Position numbers and translations under genes: made by a program. Of a stretch of 64,000 bases of DNA, positions 16,781 to 26,800 are shown one piece after another. Source of the DNA: Bdellovibrionales bacterium (GTDB lineage: Bacteria > Bdellovibrionota > Bdellovibrionia > Bdellovibrionales > JAMPXM01); the NCBI GenBank assembly GCA_016713885.1, contig JADJOF010000002.1:434001-498000 (forward strand), read 5' to 3'. Position 1 is the first letter of the stretch. Each line of letters opens with the position of its first letter. A model generated the notes under the pieces. That model worked only from the letters and a program-made list of their open reading frames with translations, was not told where the DNA came from and did not search any database.

Positions 16781-18769
16781 ATGAGTAAATTTTGGCAGAA
16801 TCTTTCGGTTTCAAAAAAGCTGTATGGTGTTGTCGGAATCATGGCACTGCTCATCGCGGCAGAGCTCTTCACACTGTATTTTGCGATGACCACTCTATCG
16901 GCCGTTCGTGGCTTTGTCGGTAGCGAAGGGCTGTGGTCAAAGGCACAAAAGACAGCCGTCAACAGTCTTCTGCGCTATGCAATGACTCGCGACGAAGCCA
17001 ACTACAAACTTTATCTTGCAGAGCTCGAAGTGCCACTTGGCGGTCTGCATGCCCGCCTTGCGATCGAGAGTCCGGTCGTCGATGTCGACGGCGTAAAAGT
17101 CGGTCTTCTCAAGGCGAAAAATCATCCGCTCGATATCATGCCGATGGTGAGGTTTGCGGAGCGCTTTCGTTCGGAAGATCTATTTAGACATGCGATCGAG
17201 ACTTGGCGCCACGGCGATCAGCTGATCGCCGATTTGATTGCTCTTGGACAGCAACTGCACTTGGAGATTCAGCGAGGAGCAGCCAGCGATCGGCGAAAGA
17301 TCGATCAGCTGACCGAGAAGATCTTTGAGTTGGATCGAAGTTTTACACAAGCTGAGAATGATTTCTCATATGGCCTTGGTGCCGCCTCGCGGTGGCTCGA
17401 GGGAGTGCTGATGGCGCTCTTGCTAGTTGCGGTGATTTTAGTCGAAGGCACCGGAGTGGTTTTGACCATTTCGCTTGCGCGAAGCTTAAAGAAAACGCTC
17501 TCAGAGTTCAATGCCGCTGCAGAAAAACTTGGCGAGGGTGATTTTTCTCAGCGGGTACCAGTTCAATCGACAGATGAGCTTGGACAGTTGGCCGAGTCGC
17601 TCAACCGGATGGCGAGCAATCTTCGTCGACAGACGAATGAACGACAGAATGCAGAGCACGCAAGCGAAGCGAAGAATCTTTTCTTGGCGAACATGAGCCA
17701 CGAAATTCGAACGCCCCTGAACGCGATTCTGGGGTTTTCCGAGATGCTCTCTGATCCCGCACTTTCGGACGAAGACCGAAGATCTTACGCGACCATCATC
17801 AAGAGAACTGGAGCCAGCTTGACGTCGATTATCAACGACATCTTGGACCTCTCAAAAGTTGAAGCGGAAAGTCTTGAGATTGAGGTCAAGCCGTTCTCCG
17901 TTCGGCATCTTTTAGAGGATCTGCAGTCGGTGTCGCGCCTGCTGTGTCAGGAAAAGGGTCTGCATTTCTCATTCGTGAAGCGCGGTGATGTCGCTGAGTA
18001 CATTGAGTCAGATCCAGTTCGTTTGCGGCAGATCTTGGTTAACATCATTGGCAACTCGATTAAGTTCACGGAGTACGGGTCGATCACAGTGTTCTATGAA
18101 GCCGTGGGTGGTCATCTCCTTTTTACCGTGCAAGACACTGGATCGGGAGTTTCGCCCGAGCAGGTCGGTCGACTTTTTAAGCCTTTCTCGCAGGGCGATA
18201 GTTCTATTCGGAAAAAATTTGTAGGCACTGGCCTAGGGCTTCTAATTTCTCAGAGGCTGGCTCAGCTTCTTGGTGGCGATGTGATTCTGAAGAACAGTTC
18301 CGCTGGCCAAGGGAGTTCCTTTGTCATTCAGATCGCCTATGTACCGATTGTGGCATCGCTCGTCGAAAGGACGCGGTCGACGTCGGTAGAGGAGTTGGAA
18401 GCGTCGCTTGAGGGGAAAAGCATTCTTGTCGTCGAAGACTCGCTCGACAATCAGTTATTGGCGGAGCTGTTTTTGACAAAGAGTGGAGCCCGGGTGGAGT
18501 TTGCAAACAACGGTCTCGAGGGCGTTGAAAAGGCGTGTGATAGTCGTTTTGATATCGTTTTGATGGATATCCAAATGCCAGTGATGGATGGTTATGCGGC
18601 CACGCGTGAGCTTCGAGAGCGAGGCTACAGAGCGCCTATAATCGCCCTAACGGGATTTGCTATGAAGGAAGATCGCGAGCGGTGCTTGAAAGCGGGCTGC
18701 GATGACTATTTGTCAAAACCGTTTGATCGTAGCAGTCTTGTGAGCTGCGTTGCCGCTCATACACACTAG
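16781..18769 (+). CDS. Hybrid sensor histidine kinase/response regulator
   Basis: 662 aa inner-membrane protein. TM1 is about 18-42, followed by a helical periplasmic four-helix-type sensor, then TM2 about 207-230, a HAMP segment (SLKKTLSEFNAAAEKLGEGDF), a HisKA H-box NMSHEIRTPLNAILGFSEM with His307, and HATPase N, G1 and G2 boxes (NIIGNSIKFTEYG, VQDTGSGV, GTGLGLLIS). The C-terminal REC domain (SILVVEDSLDN, DIVLMDIQMPVMDG) has phospho-acceptor Asp596 and switch Lys in YLSKPF. A phosphorelay needs a separate HPt partner, not seen here. Ligand unknown. Confidence 0.9.
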   Translation: MSKFWQNLSVSKKLYGVVGIMALLIAAELFTLYFAMTTLSAVRGFVGSEGLWSKAQKTAVNSLLRYAMTRDEANYKLYLAELEVPLGGLHARLAIESPVVDVDGVKVGLLKAKNHPLDIMPMVRFAERFRSEDLFRHAIETWRHGDQLIADLIALGQQLHLEIQRGAASDRRKIDQLTEKIFELDRSFTQAENDFSYGLGAASRWLEGVLMALLLVAVILVEGTGVVLTISLARSLKKTLSEFNAAAEKLGEGDFSQRVPVQSTDELGQLAESLNRMASNLRRQTNERQNAEHASEAKNLFLANMSHEIRTPLNAILGFSEMLSDPALSDEDRRSYATIIKRTGASLTSIINDILDLSKVEAESLEIEVKPFSVRHLLEDLQSVSRLLCQEKGLHFSFVKRGDVAEYIESDPVRLRQILVNIIGNSIKFTEYGSITVFYEAVGGHLLFTVQDTGSGVSPEQVGRLFKPFSQGDSSIRKKFVGTGLGLLISQRLAQLLGGDVILKNSSAGQGSSFVIQIAYVPIVASLVERTRSTSVEELEASLEGKSILVVEDSLDNQLLAELFLTKSGARVEFANNGLEGVEKACDSRFDIVLMDIQMPVMDGYAATRELRERGYRAPIIALTGFAMKEDRERCLKAGCDDYLSKPFDRSSLVSCVAAHTH

Positions 18770-18793
18770 AGCGGCCGGGAAGTCGCGGACGAA

Positions 18794-19621
18794 ATGAAGA
18801 AAAGACCGAAAAAAGTCAGGAAAGTCGATCTTCGCAAGATCGATCCAGGGGCTCATCCTCTTTGTGAGGATAAGGAAACGGCGCAGTCGAGGACGCGCGA
18901 GCTTCAGAAAACGATGTACGACTTGCTGTATTTGATGTTTGCGCACAATCGGTACTCACTGTTGATTGTCCTACACGGTATCGATACGGCCGGCAAAGAC
19001 GGCACGGTTCGACATATTTTTTCTGGTGCAAACCCGCAAGGCATTCGAGTTTTTTCATTTAAAAAACCGACAACTGAAGAGTCGAGACATGACTTTTTGT
19101 GGCGCTGTCACCGCCACACGCCAGAGAGTGGATTGGCGACGATTTTCAATCGGTCGTACTATGAAGAGGTGACGACGGTTATGGTTTATCCGGAGTATTT
19201 GGATGAGCAGCGCATTCCCGATGAACTGAAGGAGCGACCTGATTTTTTTGAGAGTCGCTTTGAGAGCATCAATGCCTTTGAAAAACTCTTGGCTGAAAAA
19301 GGCACGGTGGTTATCAAGCTGTTTTTACATATTTCAAAAAACGAGCAGAGAAAGCGAATCAAGGAGCGACTCGAGAATCGCAGTAAGAACTGGAAGTTTT
19401 CGGCTGCAGATATAAAGGAGCGTCGCCATTGGGATCGCTACATGGATGTCTTCGAGAAAATGCTCACTCGAACCAGCACGCCCTATGCGCCATGGACAGT
19501 GGTGCCCGCCGACGACAAGTGGTATCGCGACTATGTCGTTTCAAAGACGATTGTTGAGCGTCTTGAGCGTCTCGCCATGAGTTTTCCTAGGGCCAAGCGA
19601 CAAAACCTGAGTGTCAGATGA
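18794..19621 (+). CDS. ppk2: Polyphosphate kinase 2 family protein
   Basis: 275 aa PPK2-type P-loop kinase that moves phosphate between polyphosphate and nucleotides. Walker A is LHGIDTAGKDGTVRHIFSG; the lid and Walker B regions include GLATIFNRSYYEEV and later NRSKNWKFSAADIKER, RTSTPYAPWTVVPADDKWYRD. Length and motifs fit the short single-domain classes. The last codons overlap the next start (ATGA at 19618), so the downstream membrane protein is translationally coupled. Confidence 0.88.
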   Translation: MKKRPKKVRKVDLRKIDPGAHPLCEDKETAQSRTRELQKTMYDLLYLMFAHNRYSLLIVLHGIDTAGKDGTVRHIFSGANPQGIRVFSFKKPTTEESRHDFLWRCHRHTPESGLATIFNRSYYEEVTTVMVYPEYLDEQRIPDELKERPDFFESRFESINAFEKLLAEKGTVVIKLFLHISKNEQRKRIKERLENRSKNWKFSAADIKERRHWDRYMDVFEKMLTRTSTPYAPWTVVPADDKWYRDYVVSKTIVERLERLAMSFPRAKRQNLSVR

Positions 19622-20506
19622 CTCCTCTTGGGCGAGGCGTAAGAGCAATGTGGCTCAGAACTGCTCTTGTTGTGGCCGGTCTTTACGCTGTGGTCATGAT
19701 CTGTCCCGACCGAACGGTGGATGCTTGGCAGATATTTAATCCGAAGAAAGTGGCCCTTATGGTTTTTGCTCTGGCGCTGATTCAGGCGCTAGGTGAAGTC
19801 TTACGTTCAATCTTGGGCGATAGGCGCGGGTCGATTGTGGGCGGCTTTTTAGCGGGATTGGTGTCCAGTACAGCAGCGACGGCGACGATTGCGCGGCGAC
19901 GGTTGCGCGGTCACGCTGACACGGACCGCTTGACCTTTCTGTCGGCAACGCTGGCGATGATGTTTGAAGGATTAGTTCTTGTTTCCTTTGGTGCCGATGG
20001 GCTTCACGGCTCGCTTTTCATTCTATTTTTGGGTCCGATGGCATTGACGTCGGTTGCGATTTGGCTGCTCTCAAGAAAGGCCAAAGGTGCCTCGAGTGGG
20101 CAGCGAGTGGCAGCGGGGATTGACCTCGTCGCTCTTCTCAAGCTTTTCGGTCTTCATTGTCGGGATTATTTCGCTTTCAAAGGTCATGCAGATCTTTGCC
20201 GGTCAGAGTGGACTTCTGATTTTGACGTTCGTGGTGTCTCTATTTGAAATTCACGGCTCATTGATTGCCAATGTTCAGCTTCACGATGCCGGGACATTTG
20301 GAGTTTCACTTCTTGGCGGCCTCTTGACTGTTTCAATTGCCGCATCGGTCATCTCGAAGTGTGGCTTGGTGTACTTTTTGGCGGAACCGGGTTTTAGGCG
20401 AGACGTCTTTCGATATACGGTTGCGGTATTGGTCGCACTGGCGGTGAGTTGGTCCTGTTTTATGTTGATTGAAGCGGTTCTCGCCAATCGGCATGTCGGT
20501 GTTTAA
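19618..20506 (+). CDS. DUF4010 membrane protein, one frameshift
   Basis: Multi-spanning membrane protein read in two frames: 19618 to about 20145 (NPKKVALMVFALALIQALGEVL, GGFLAGLVSSTAATATIARRRL) and about 20130-20506 (VFIVGIISLSKVMQIFAGQSG, GSLIANVQLHDAGTFGVSL). NPR/K-x-V and the GGLVSSTATT block mark the DUF4010 domain often fused to MgtC/SapB. The break lies near AAGCTTTTCGGTCTTC. Rejoined length is about 295 aa, a stand-alone DUF4010. Function unknown; it is coupled to PPK2. Confidence 0.7.
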
Positions 20507-20563
20507 AGTAAGGGCGAAACCAGACGGATTGTATCGTCCGGCCCGCCCTTTTGAGGGGTAGCG

Positions 20564-21241
20564 TTAAGTGATTTCAGAGAGTGCGCTGAAAACATTTTCG
20601 TTTAGACGAAAAGCATTTTGTGCTTCGGCACAGATCTCTGGAATGCTGGCGTCAGGGAGCGAGCCGAGCTCGTCGAGGCGCGCTCGGTACAGTGTCTTCA
20701 TGGCGTCGATATCGTCAAAATCATACTGATAGAACTCAAGACTTTTGCCGCCGGTAAATTGCCGTGCCACCTGCTTGCCAACAGTTTGACCTCCGGCCAG
20801 ATCGCCTAAGTATCGAACATAGGCATGGGCAACGAGCAGACCTGGTTTTGTCTCGCTGAGGTTTTGAATATGACCCGTGTAGGCTTGGACGGCATCGTTG
20901 AGAAGCTGAGTCGCTTCGACCTCCGAAGACGGGTTCCACTTCTGGAAGTCGACATTCAGTGTGTCTGATCGAAAGAGCTCTGGAAGATAGATTCGCGAGA
21001 CGTATTCGTTGTTCTTATTTTCGGTCAACGCACTTTCGAGCGCGGCGTAGACTTTGCGAAGTGCCCATAGGTAGTGGATATAGGCTTTTTCTGAACAATG
21101 CCCGAGCAGCAGAGTTTTGATAAAGCTTGCGCCCTCGGCGCTCTGGTGGGCCTTTGCTGTGGAGTGGCGAAGTTCAGCCGAGAGAGAGGGTACAATGTGG
21201 AGGCGGGGCGGGGTGCTGGTGGTTTCGATTTGTGTTTGCAT
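20564..21241 (-). CDS. Haem oxygenase (biliverdin-producing)
   Basis: 225 aa from the ATG at 21241, which follows an AAGGAGC site; the start 24 bases upstream lacks one. Proximal haem ligand region is LRHSTAKAHQSAEG (His), distal helix VRYLGDLAGGQTVGKQ with the flexible glycines. It cleaves haem to biliverdin, CO and iron. Companion phytochrome or TonB genes are not nearby, so the role could be iron release or bilin supply. Confidence 0.9.
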   Translation of the reverse strand: MQTQIETTSTPPRLHIVPSLSAELRHSTAKAHQSAEGASFIKTLLLGHCSEKAYIHYLWALRKVYAALESALTENKNNEYVSRIYLPELFRSDTLNVDFQKWNPSSEVEATQLLNDAVQAYTGHIQNLSETKPGLLVAHAYVRYLGDLAGGQTVGKQVARQFTGGKSLEFYQYDFDDIDAMKTLYRARLDELGSLPDASIPEICAEAQNAFRLNENVFSALSEIT

Positions 21242-21576
21242 TGTGGGCTCCTTGTCGCTTTGCAAAGAAAGCTCATGCTCGTGTTTTATAGAGTGTTAAC
21301 ACAAATCAGGCGAAGATGCTCGGCAATGCGTCAGATAAAAGCCGTGAGGCATTTTTTTGACCTAAAAATTGAGATTTATTATTTATTTATATTTTTTTAA
21401 GTTCTTCGACAAAACTGCGCTACAGTGCATCCTTTTTGTTTATTGAGGCCTACCGGAATTGCGCCAGGATGACCCGGTTTCGTGTTTGGTGTGACGGTTC
21501 GAGAACACGAGTAGCTGAAATCGCAAAGACAGGCCGCGGCGTCGAGTGACAGCTTCAATGTGATGTCTAGTCTAAA
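21242..21576. other. Intergenic region between haem oxygenase and yfaA
   Basis: 335 bp between divergent genes, with a very AT-rich stretch (21345-21402). It must hold the promoters of both the haem oxygenase gene and the yfa operon. I see no Fur box or other motif that I can defend. Confidence 0.5.
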
Positions 21577-23208
21577 ATGAATATGAATATTCGGATGTTT
21601 GACCAGCGGTTCGCTCGATCGATTTCGTCTTTAATCTTATTTGTGGCCATGTTTGTGGCGAGCGGAGGCGGAGCGATTGCGGCGCCGAGTGCGGGGGATT
21701 TTACCCGTGAACCCGATGTGACGATCAACACCAAAAGCCTATTCAAGCTACCGAAGGACATTGTTTCCGTTCCGATCTTAAAGGATCTGCTGACAGAAGA
21801 TTTTGTTTTCTACTATCGCGATAGCGGAGCTGATTGGTTGAGTTTTCGTGGGGCGCTTGCGCGGTTGGCGTTCGAGAATAGTTCCGACTGGCCGACGAAG
21901 CTGACGGCGTGGATTTTAAACGGTCCGGCGGAGGTGGCGTTATGGGCTGGGGCGGATGGAAAGCTCAATCACTTTTTAGTCGTTGTTGATCAGACGGGGG
22001 TGAAAGCCTTGTTTGAGTTTTTGGCGAAGATCGCGGCAAGCGATTCACAGTTAAAGAGGCAGACAATCGGTGGACGCGAGGTTCAGGTTCTCACACTTGC
22101 GACCGGTCGGCTGGTCTATTTGGCGACTGAGGAGAATCGACTTTTTGTGTTTTCCGACTCTTCGATGAGCCTGCCGGTTGCGGCAACGGGGCGTTCGATT
22201 GTCGATCGCACGAAGTCGTTCTTTGGACTCGGCGATGGCGTTTCGATTTATGGTCCTCGGCTTGGCAAGGCCGATCACGTCGCGACTGTTGCTGCCAGCT
22301 ATTTGAGCTTCGGTTATCAGGCCTTCTTTAGCGGGTTGCGGTCGCTCAGATTTGATTTTGTCGATAAGCTCTGGGAGACGCAGGTATTCCGGGCTGATGG
22401 TTTGCCGCTTGTCGATACGAAAGACTGGGCGCAAATGCCTCGAGGGGCCGCGTTTTGTGTGGCAGTGCCGATTGATAGAAAGAAAGTCGGCGCGATCGTA
22501 AAGGCGGCGAGCTGGCTTGATAAGGCGTATGGGAATGCTGTTGCATGTTGGTATCCCGGTTCAAAGATCTATACGCCGATGATTGCACTTCGTGGAGGCT
22601 ACGGCACGTTGGCGGGACAGAATGCCGAACTGAAGACTGTTTTTTCGAGTTTGATTGGGGCGCGTGAAAGCTTGTTGGTGAAAGGCGTCAATGACGATGA
22701 TTCGCCGACGTTAAAGTGGCTTCCGGCCCTGCCGGTTGTTGAGGAGAAGCTTGGGGCCGGTCGTGTCGGGTACACGCGCGAGGTCGGTGGTCGCTATGGA
22801 ACCTATGCCTCGAAGCAGAGTAAGATGATGGATAAATTAGGGTCTCGTCGATTTTTTCGAGTGAGACTTGTCGCGACACCCGACACGATTCTATTTTCAC
22901 CAGATGATCAACTGATTGAACGCGGGCTTTTGACTTTGGATGGAAAGTTTCCATCGATGGCAGCTTCGCTGACGGCAAAGGCCAAGACGCCATCCTTTGT
23001 TCTTGCGCCCGATGCTTTTTCGAAACTCGCCAAGCAAACCATTCTTGAGAGTTTGCCGGAGTCACAGGAGTCGATATTCAGGACAGCTATTTCGCGTCAT
23101 CTCTTTCCCAATCTCGAGAAGTTTGGAAAGGGCGCGCTGCAGACTGCGTCGCTTTCAGATGGAAAGGGTTGGAGTCGCGTGGAGTGGGTTTCGCATGTCG
23201 CGCGCTAG
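21577..23208 (+). CDS. yfaA: YfaA-like DUF2138 exported protein
   Basis: 543 aa with a signal peptide (SLILFVAMFVASGGGAIA). First gene of a five-gene set whose order and sizes match the E. coli yfaA-T-S-Q-P cluster; E. coli YfaA is of similar length. Conserved-looking stretches are INTKSLFKLPKDIVSVPILKDLLTEDFVFYYR, split in the mature N-part, and DTKDWAQMPRGAAFCVAVPID in the middle. Biochemical role unknown; the family is known only by its link to the alpha-2-macroglobulin YfaS. Its end overlaps yfaT by 14 bp. Confidence 0.75.
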   Translation: MNMNIRMFDQRFARSISSLILFVAMFVASGGGAIAAPSAGDFTREPDVTINTKSLFKLPKDIVSVPILKDLLTEDFVFYYRDSGADWLSFRGALARLAFENSSDWPTKLTAWILNGPAEVALWAGADGKLNHFLVVVDQTGVKALFEFLAKIAASDSQLKRQTIGGREVQVLTLATGRLVYLATEENRLFVFSDSSMSLPVAATGRSIVDRTKSFFGLGDGVSIYGPRLGKADHVATVAASYLSFGYQAFFSGLRSLRFDFVDKLWETQVFRADGLPLVDTKDWAQMPRGAAFCVAVPIDRKKVGAIVKAASWLDKAYGNAVACWYPGSKIYTPMIALRGGYGTLAGQNAELKTVFSSLIGARESLLVKGVNDDDSPTLKWLPALPVVEEKLGAGRVGYTREVGGRYGTYASKQSKMMDKLGSRRFFRVRLVATPDTILFSPDDQLIERGLLTLDGKFPSMAASLTAKAKTPSFVLAPDAFSKLAKQTILESLPESQESIFRTAISRHLFPNLEKFGKGALQTASLSDGKGWSRVEWVSHVAR

Positions 23209-23873
23209 ATTTGCTTTGGTGAGTGTTCTGTTGGTCGCTTTCCTGACATCTTCAAAGGTATGGGCGATGGCGCCTCCGAGCCTTTCTGCTGCGGACGTTA
23301 ACACCTTTCGTTCCTGGATTGTGACAATCGTCGAAGATCAGATTCGGCGCGGTCCAAATCCACGTTGGAATCATCGCGACTGTGCGGGGCTTGTCCGCTT
23401 TGCTGTACGCGAAGCGCTCACTCGGCATGACGCTGCATGGAGAAGGGCGAATGGATTTCTGGGGCGACCACTACCGCCCGAGCTCGAGCTTTCCTTAAAG
23501 GCGAGAGAGTTTCAAGCTTTGGAAGAACAGCAACGAGTCCGATTCACATTTTGTTCGTGCACTGCCTATGATTCAAAACAATGCCGAATTCTTGGGGAAG
23601 ACGCTTGAGCATATTGAGCCGGGTGATCTGTTATTTTTTGACCAGGGCGATGACCAGCACGTCATGGTTTGGACGGGACGACGGATTGTCTATCACAATG
23701 GGCATCGGCCTCGTAGTGGAGAGAAAACGACTGATAACGGCCTGCGTGCGGTGAGCCTTCGCGAACTCATGGCGTGGTCCGATACGCGCTGGCAGCCGAC
23801 TGCCGAGAATCCGAATTTTATCGGGTTCTATCGACTTGCATTTTTGAAGACATCGAAACAAGGAATCCTATGA
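23195..23873 (+). CDS. yfaT: YfaT-like DUF1175 protein, one frameshift
   Basis: Signal peptide from the ATG at 23195 (ALVSVLLVAFLTSSKVWA). Frame 1 gives NHRDCAGLVRFAVREALTRHDAAW; from about 23560 frame 2 gives ALPMIQNNAEFLGKTLEHIEPGDLLFF, HVMVWTGRRIVYHNG and RAVSLRELMAWSDTRWQP to the end. DCAGLVRF, PGDLLFF and H-M-x-W with YHNG form an NlpC/P60-like Cys-His arrangement (Cys in DCAG, His in QHVMVW), so a peptidoglycan amidase-type fold is likely (inference). One-base break between about 23540 and 23570. ATGA overlap with yfaS. Confidence 0.72.
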
Positions 23874-26800
23874 AAAATGCAATCAATGCATTCAGAGCAA
23901 TCAGCGCCAATATCATTCTCTCAATTGTTTTCACCTTGAGCTGTGGCTTAAGCGGCACCGCGAGTGGAGCCGACATCGATCCGAGTGGCTTTTCACTTTA
24001 TTCGGGCGATAAGTTCTACGTGCTTACGGATGGTGTGTTCTCATCTGAACAGAATATTCAGGTGCGATTTGAAGCTGGCGGAAACCGAAATCTTGAATCT
24101 TACGGCGGCGTTGACGTGCGGCTCTATCGCGTGCCGAAGCCGCTTGAGTTTTTGAAAAAGCAGAAAAACCTGCATCGCCCCTTGGTGAAAGGACAGGCGT
24201 CGGGTGAGGGCCTGAGCAACGTACTCTCCTATCTCTGGGATAGCCTCTATAAGAAAACGCGACTGGCGTGGCAGCGGGTGTTTTCGAGTGAGGCGCGCAA
24301 GACGGCGGTCAAAGAGGCTCCACGTCTCGAACAGGTTCCGGCGCATACCTATAAAACAAACTTTTCAAACGAGCCGCAGTTTGCCGCGATGAAGGGGTTT
24401 GAGCTTGTGGACTCGTTTCGCTATCCGGTTTGGAGTGCGAAGCTCAATGAACCGCCGCGCGACACAAAATTGGATGGCAGCTCGAGTGGCTTCATTCAAA
24501 CTCCGGCTGGAAACGTGCTTTTGCCGATGGGAAAACGAAAGCCCGGACTTTACCTGATTGAGGCGATGATCGGCTCTTTTCGTGCGACGACTTTGGCCTT
24601 TGTGAGTGATTCGGTGGTGGTAACGAAGGTGTCCTCACAGCAGGCCATGGTGTGGACGGTTCATCGAAAAACGGGATTGAGTCGGCCCAAGAGCCGCGTG
24701 GCATTGACTGATGGTGTGGGGCTTTTGGATCAGGGCACGGCTGGGGACGATGGCGTTTACTTTTCAAGGCGATCGGTTTCCGAGCGAACATTTGCTTTGG
24801 TTGAAGATCAAGATGGTGGAGTCTCTGTTAGCGAAAATTTCTTCTACGACTCCGAAGTCTATCAATCGAAAGTCTATCTCTTCACTGACCGTCCGCTCTA
24901 TCAGCCGGGAGACCGTGTTTCAGTTCGCGCGTTCGGCCGTGATTTAAAACGAAATGGTGCAAAAGATATTTGGTCATTTCTTCCGGGCGCTCAGGCGACT
25001 TTGAAGGTGATTGACTCGACGGGAGTAACACTTTTTTCGCAGAAGATGGCTTGGAATGATGCCAGTGGTGGTGAAACGCAGTTTCGTCTGCCGGACTCGG
25101 CCGAGAGCGGCGGCTACAGTCTGCGCTTGAAGTTTGAGGGCGAAGAGTATGGAGCGGCCTTTCGTGTAGCTCGCTTCACAAAGCCGCATTTTGATGCGCA
25201 GATTGTCTTTGATAAACCGGCCTATAAAGTTGGCGAACCGGTCAAGGGGCGAGTCCTTCTTTCGTACCCATCGGGCCAGCCGGTTGTCGGTGCCGATATC
25301 GATTTGCAGCTTCGATCGGAACAGATGTCGATGTTTGAAGGTTCCTATAGCTATGTGGGAGCCATGCCTGTTGAGCTTTCTGAAAAGGCCTACCGCAGCA
25401 ACGAGCGAGGTGAGATTCAGTTTTCATTTCCGGCGGCGACTAAGCCATCGCGCTATATTGCTTCGGCGCGCGCGATGGATGCGGCGGCCTTTCGGGTGAC
25501 GACGAAAAAAGAGATTTTGATTGAGGGGTATCTTGAGACATACGCCTTGAGCTCAGAGTTCAATGCGTCAGAGCCGGGACGTCCGATTCAGGTGACATAT
25601 GTGCGGCAGGGGGCGGAGGCGGATGCATCGCAGGCGCTCTCGCAGTGGCAGGCGATTCGTCTTGAGGACCGGACCGTGAGCTCAGGTCCTGTGTCGGCAT
25701 CTGATCGCGGCGAATTTGCGATGAAGCTTGAGAAGTCAGGGCACTATATGGTTCGCGTTGTCGACGTGAATGGGGTGACGCGTGGCACGCGCTCGCACGT
25801 CGTATTAGGAGCTGATCTCAAGAGTGCAACGGGGCAGCTTGAGATCTTGGCAGATCGCGAAGCTTATTCGATTGGCGATAAGGCGAAGCTCTTACTCACG
25901 TTTCCATTTAAGGCGGATGATGCCTTGCTGACGGTTGAGCGCAATGACGTCATGGCTCACGGTCGTTTGGCAGCAGTGGGCGGTTGGTTTAGCGCCAAGC
26001 GGATGAGCGATACGCAGTGGCAAATCGAAGTTCCTATTCTTGATGCTCATGCGCCAAACGTCATTTTGTCTGTGGCCTATGCGAGAAATGGCGAATTTGG
26101 TTTTCAGAACAAAGGATTGGGCGTCAAGAAGCCGATGATCGATATCGTTTTTCGTCCCGAAAAGACGTCGTACTCTCCGGGCGAGAAGGTCGTGGTCAAT
26201 GTCGAGACCAAGCTCGATGGTCAGCCGCTGTCGGCTTTGGTGGCTGTCGGAGTTGTTGACGAGATGATCTATGTTCTTCAGCCCGAGATTGCTCCCCCCA
26301 TTTCTGAGTTCTTTCACCATCAGCGACGCAATCAAGTTCGAACGACGTCGTCGCTCTCGTTTTATTCTTTTAATCCCGCGACGTCAGAAACGGTGCCGGA
26401 GCGTTCAACGGGTTCTGGGACCGCGGCCGGTCGAGACCTGAAGGTCCTGCAGGAGCGAGCTCGCCGTGACGCTCGCGACACTGCGTATTGGAATGGAAGT
26501 TTGAAAACAGATGCAAATGGCAAGGCTCGTTTTGAGTTCGTGATGCCAGATGCATTGACGAGATGGCGAATCACAGGACGAGGGATTGCGCTTTCGCCCG
26601 GTGGAGCTGGAGCCGTCGGTGAATCAAAAGCATTTTTCTTTTCAAGTAAACCCTTTTACTTGAAGTGGACAGGGCCGACGCGCTTTCGTTCTGGTGATAA
26701 ACCCAAACCCGCCGTTGTCGCTTTTAACTCGGGTGGTACGGCTGTGGCGGCCGAGATCGTGCTTAAGGGTTCGACGTATACATTCTCGCAAAAAATCACA

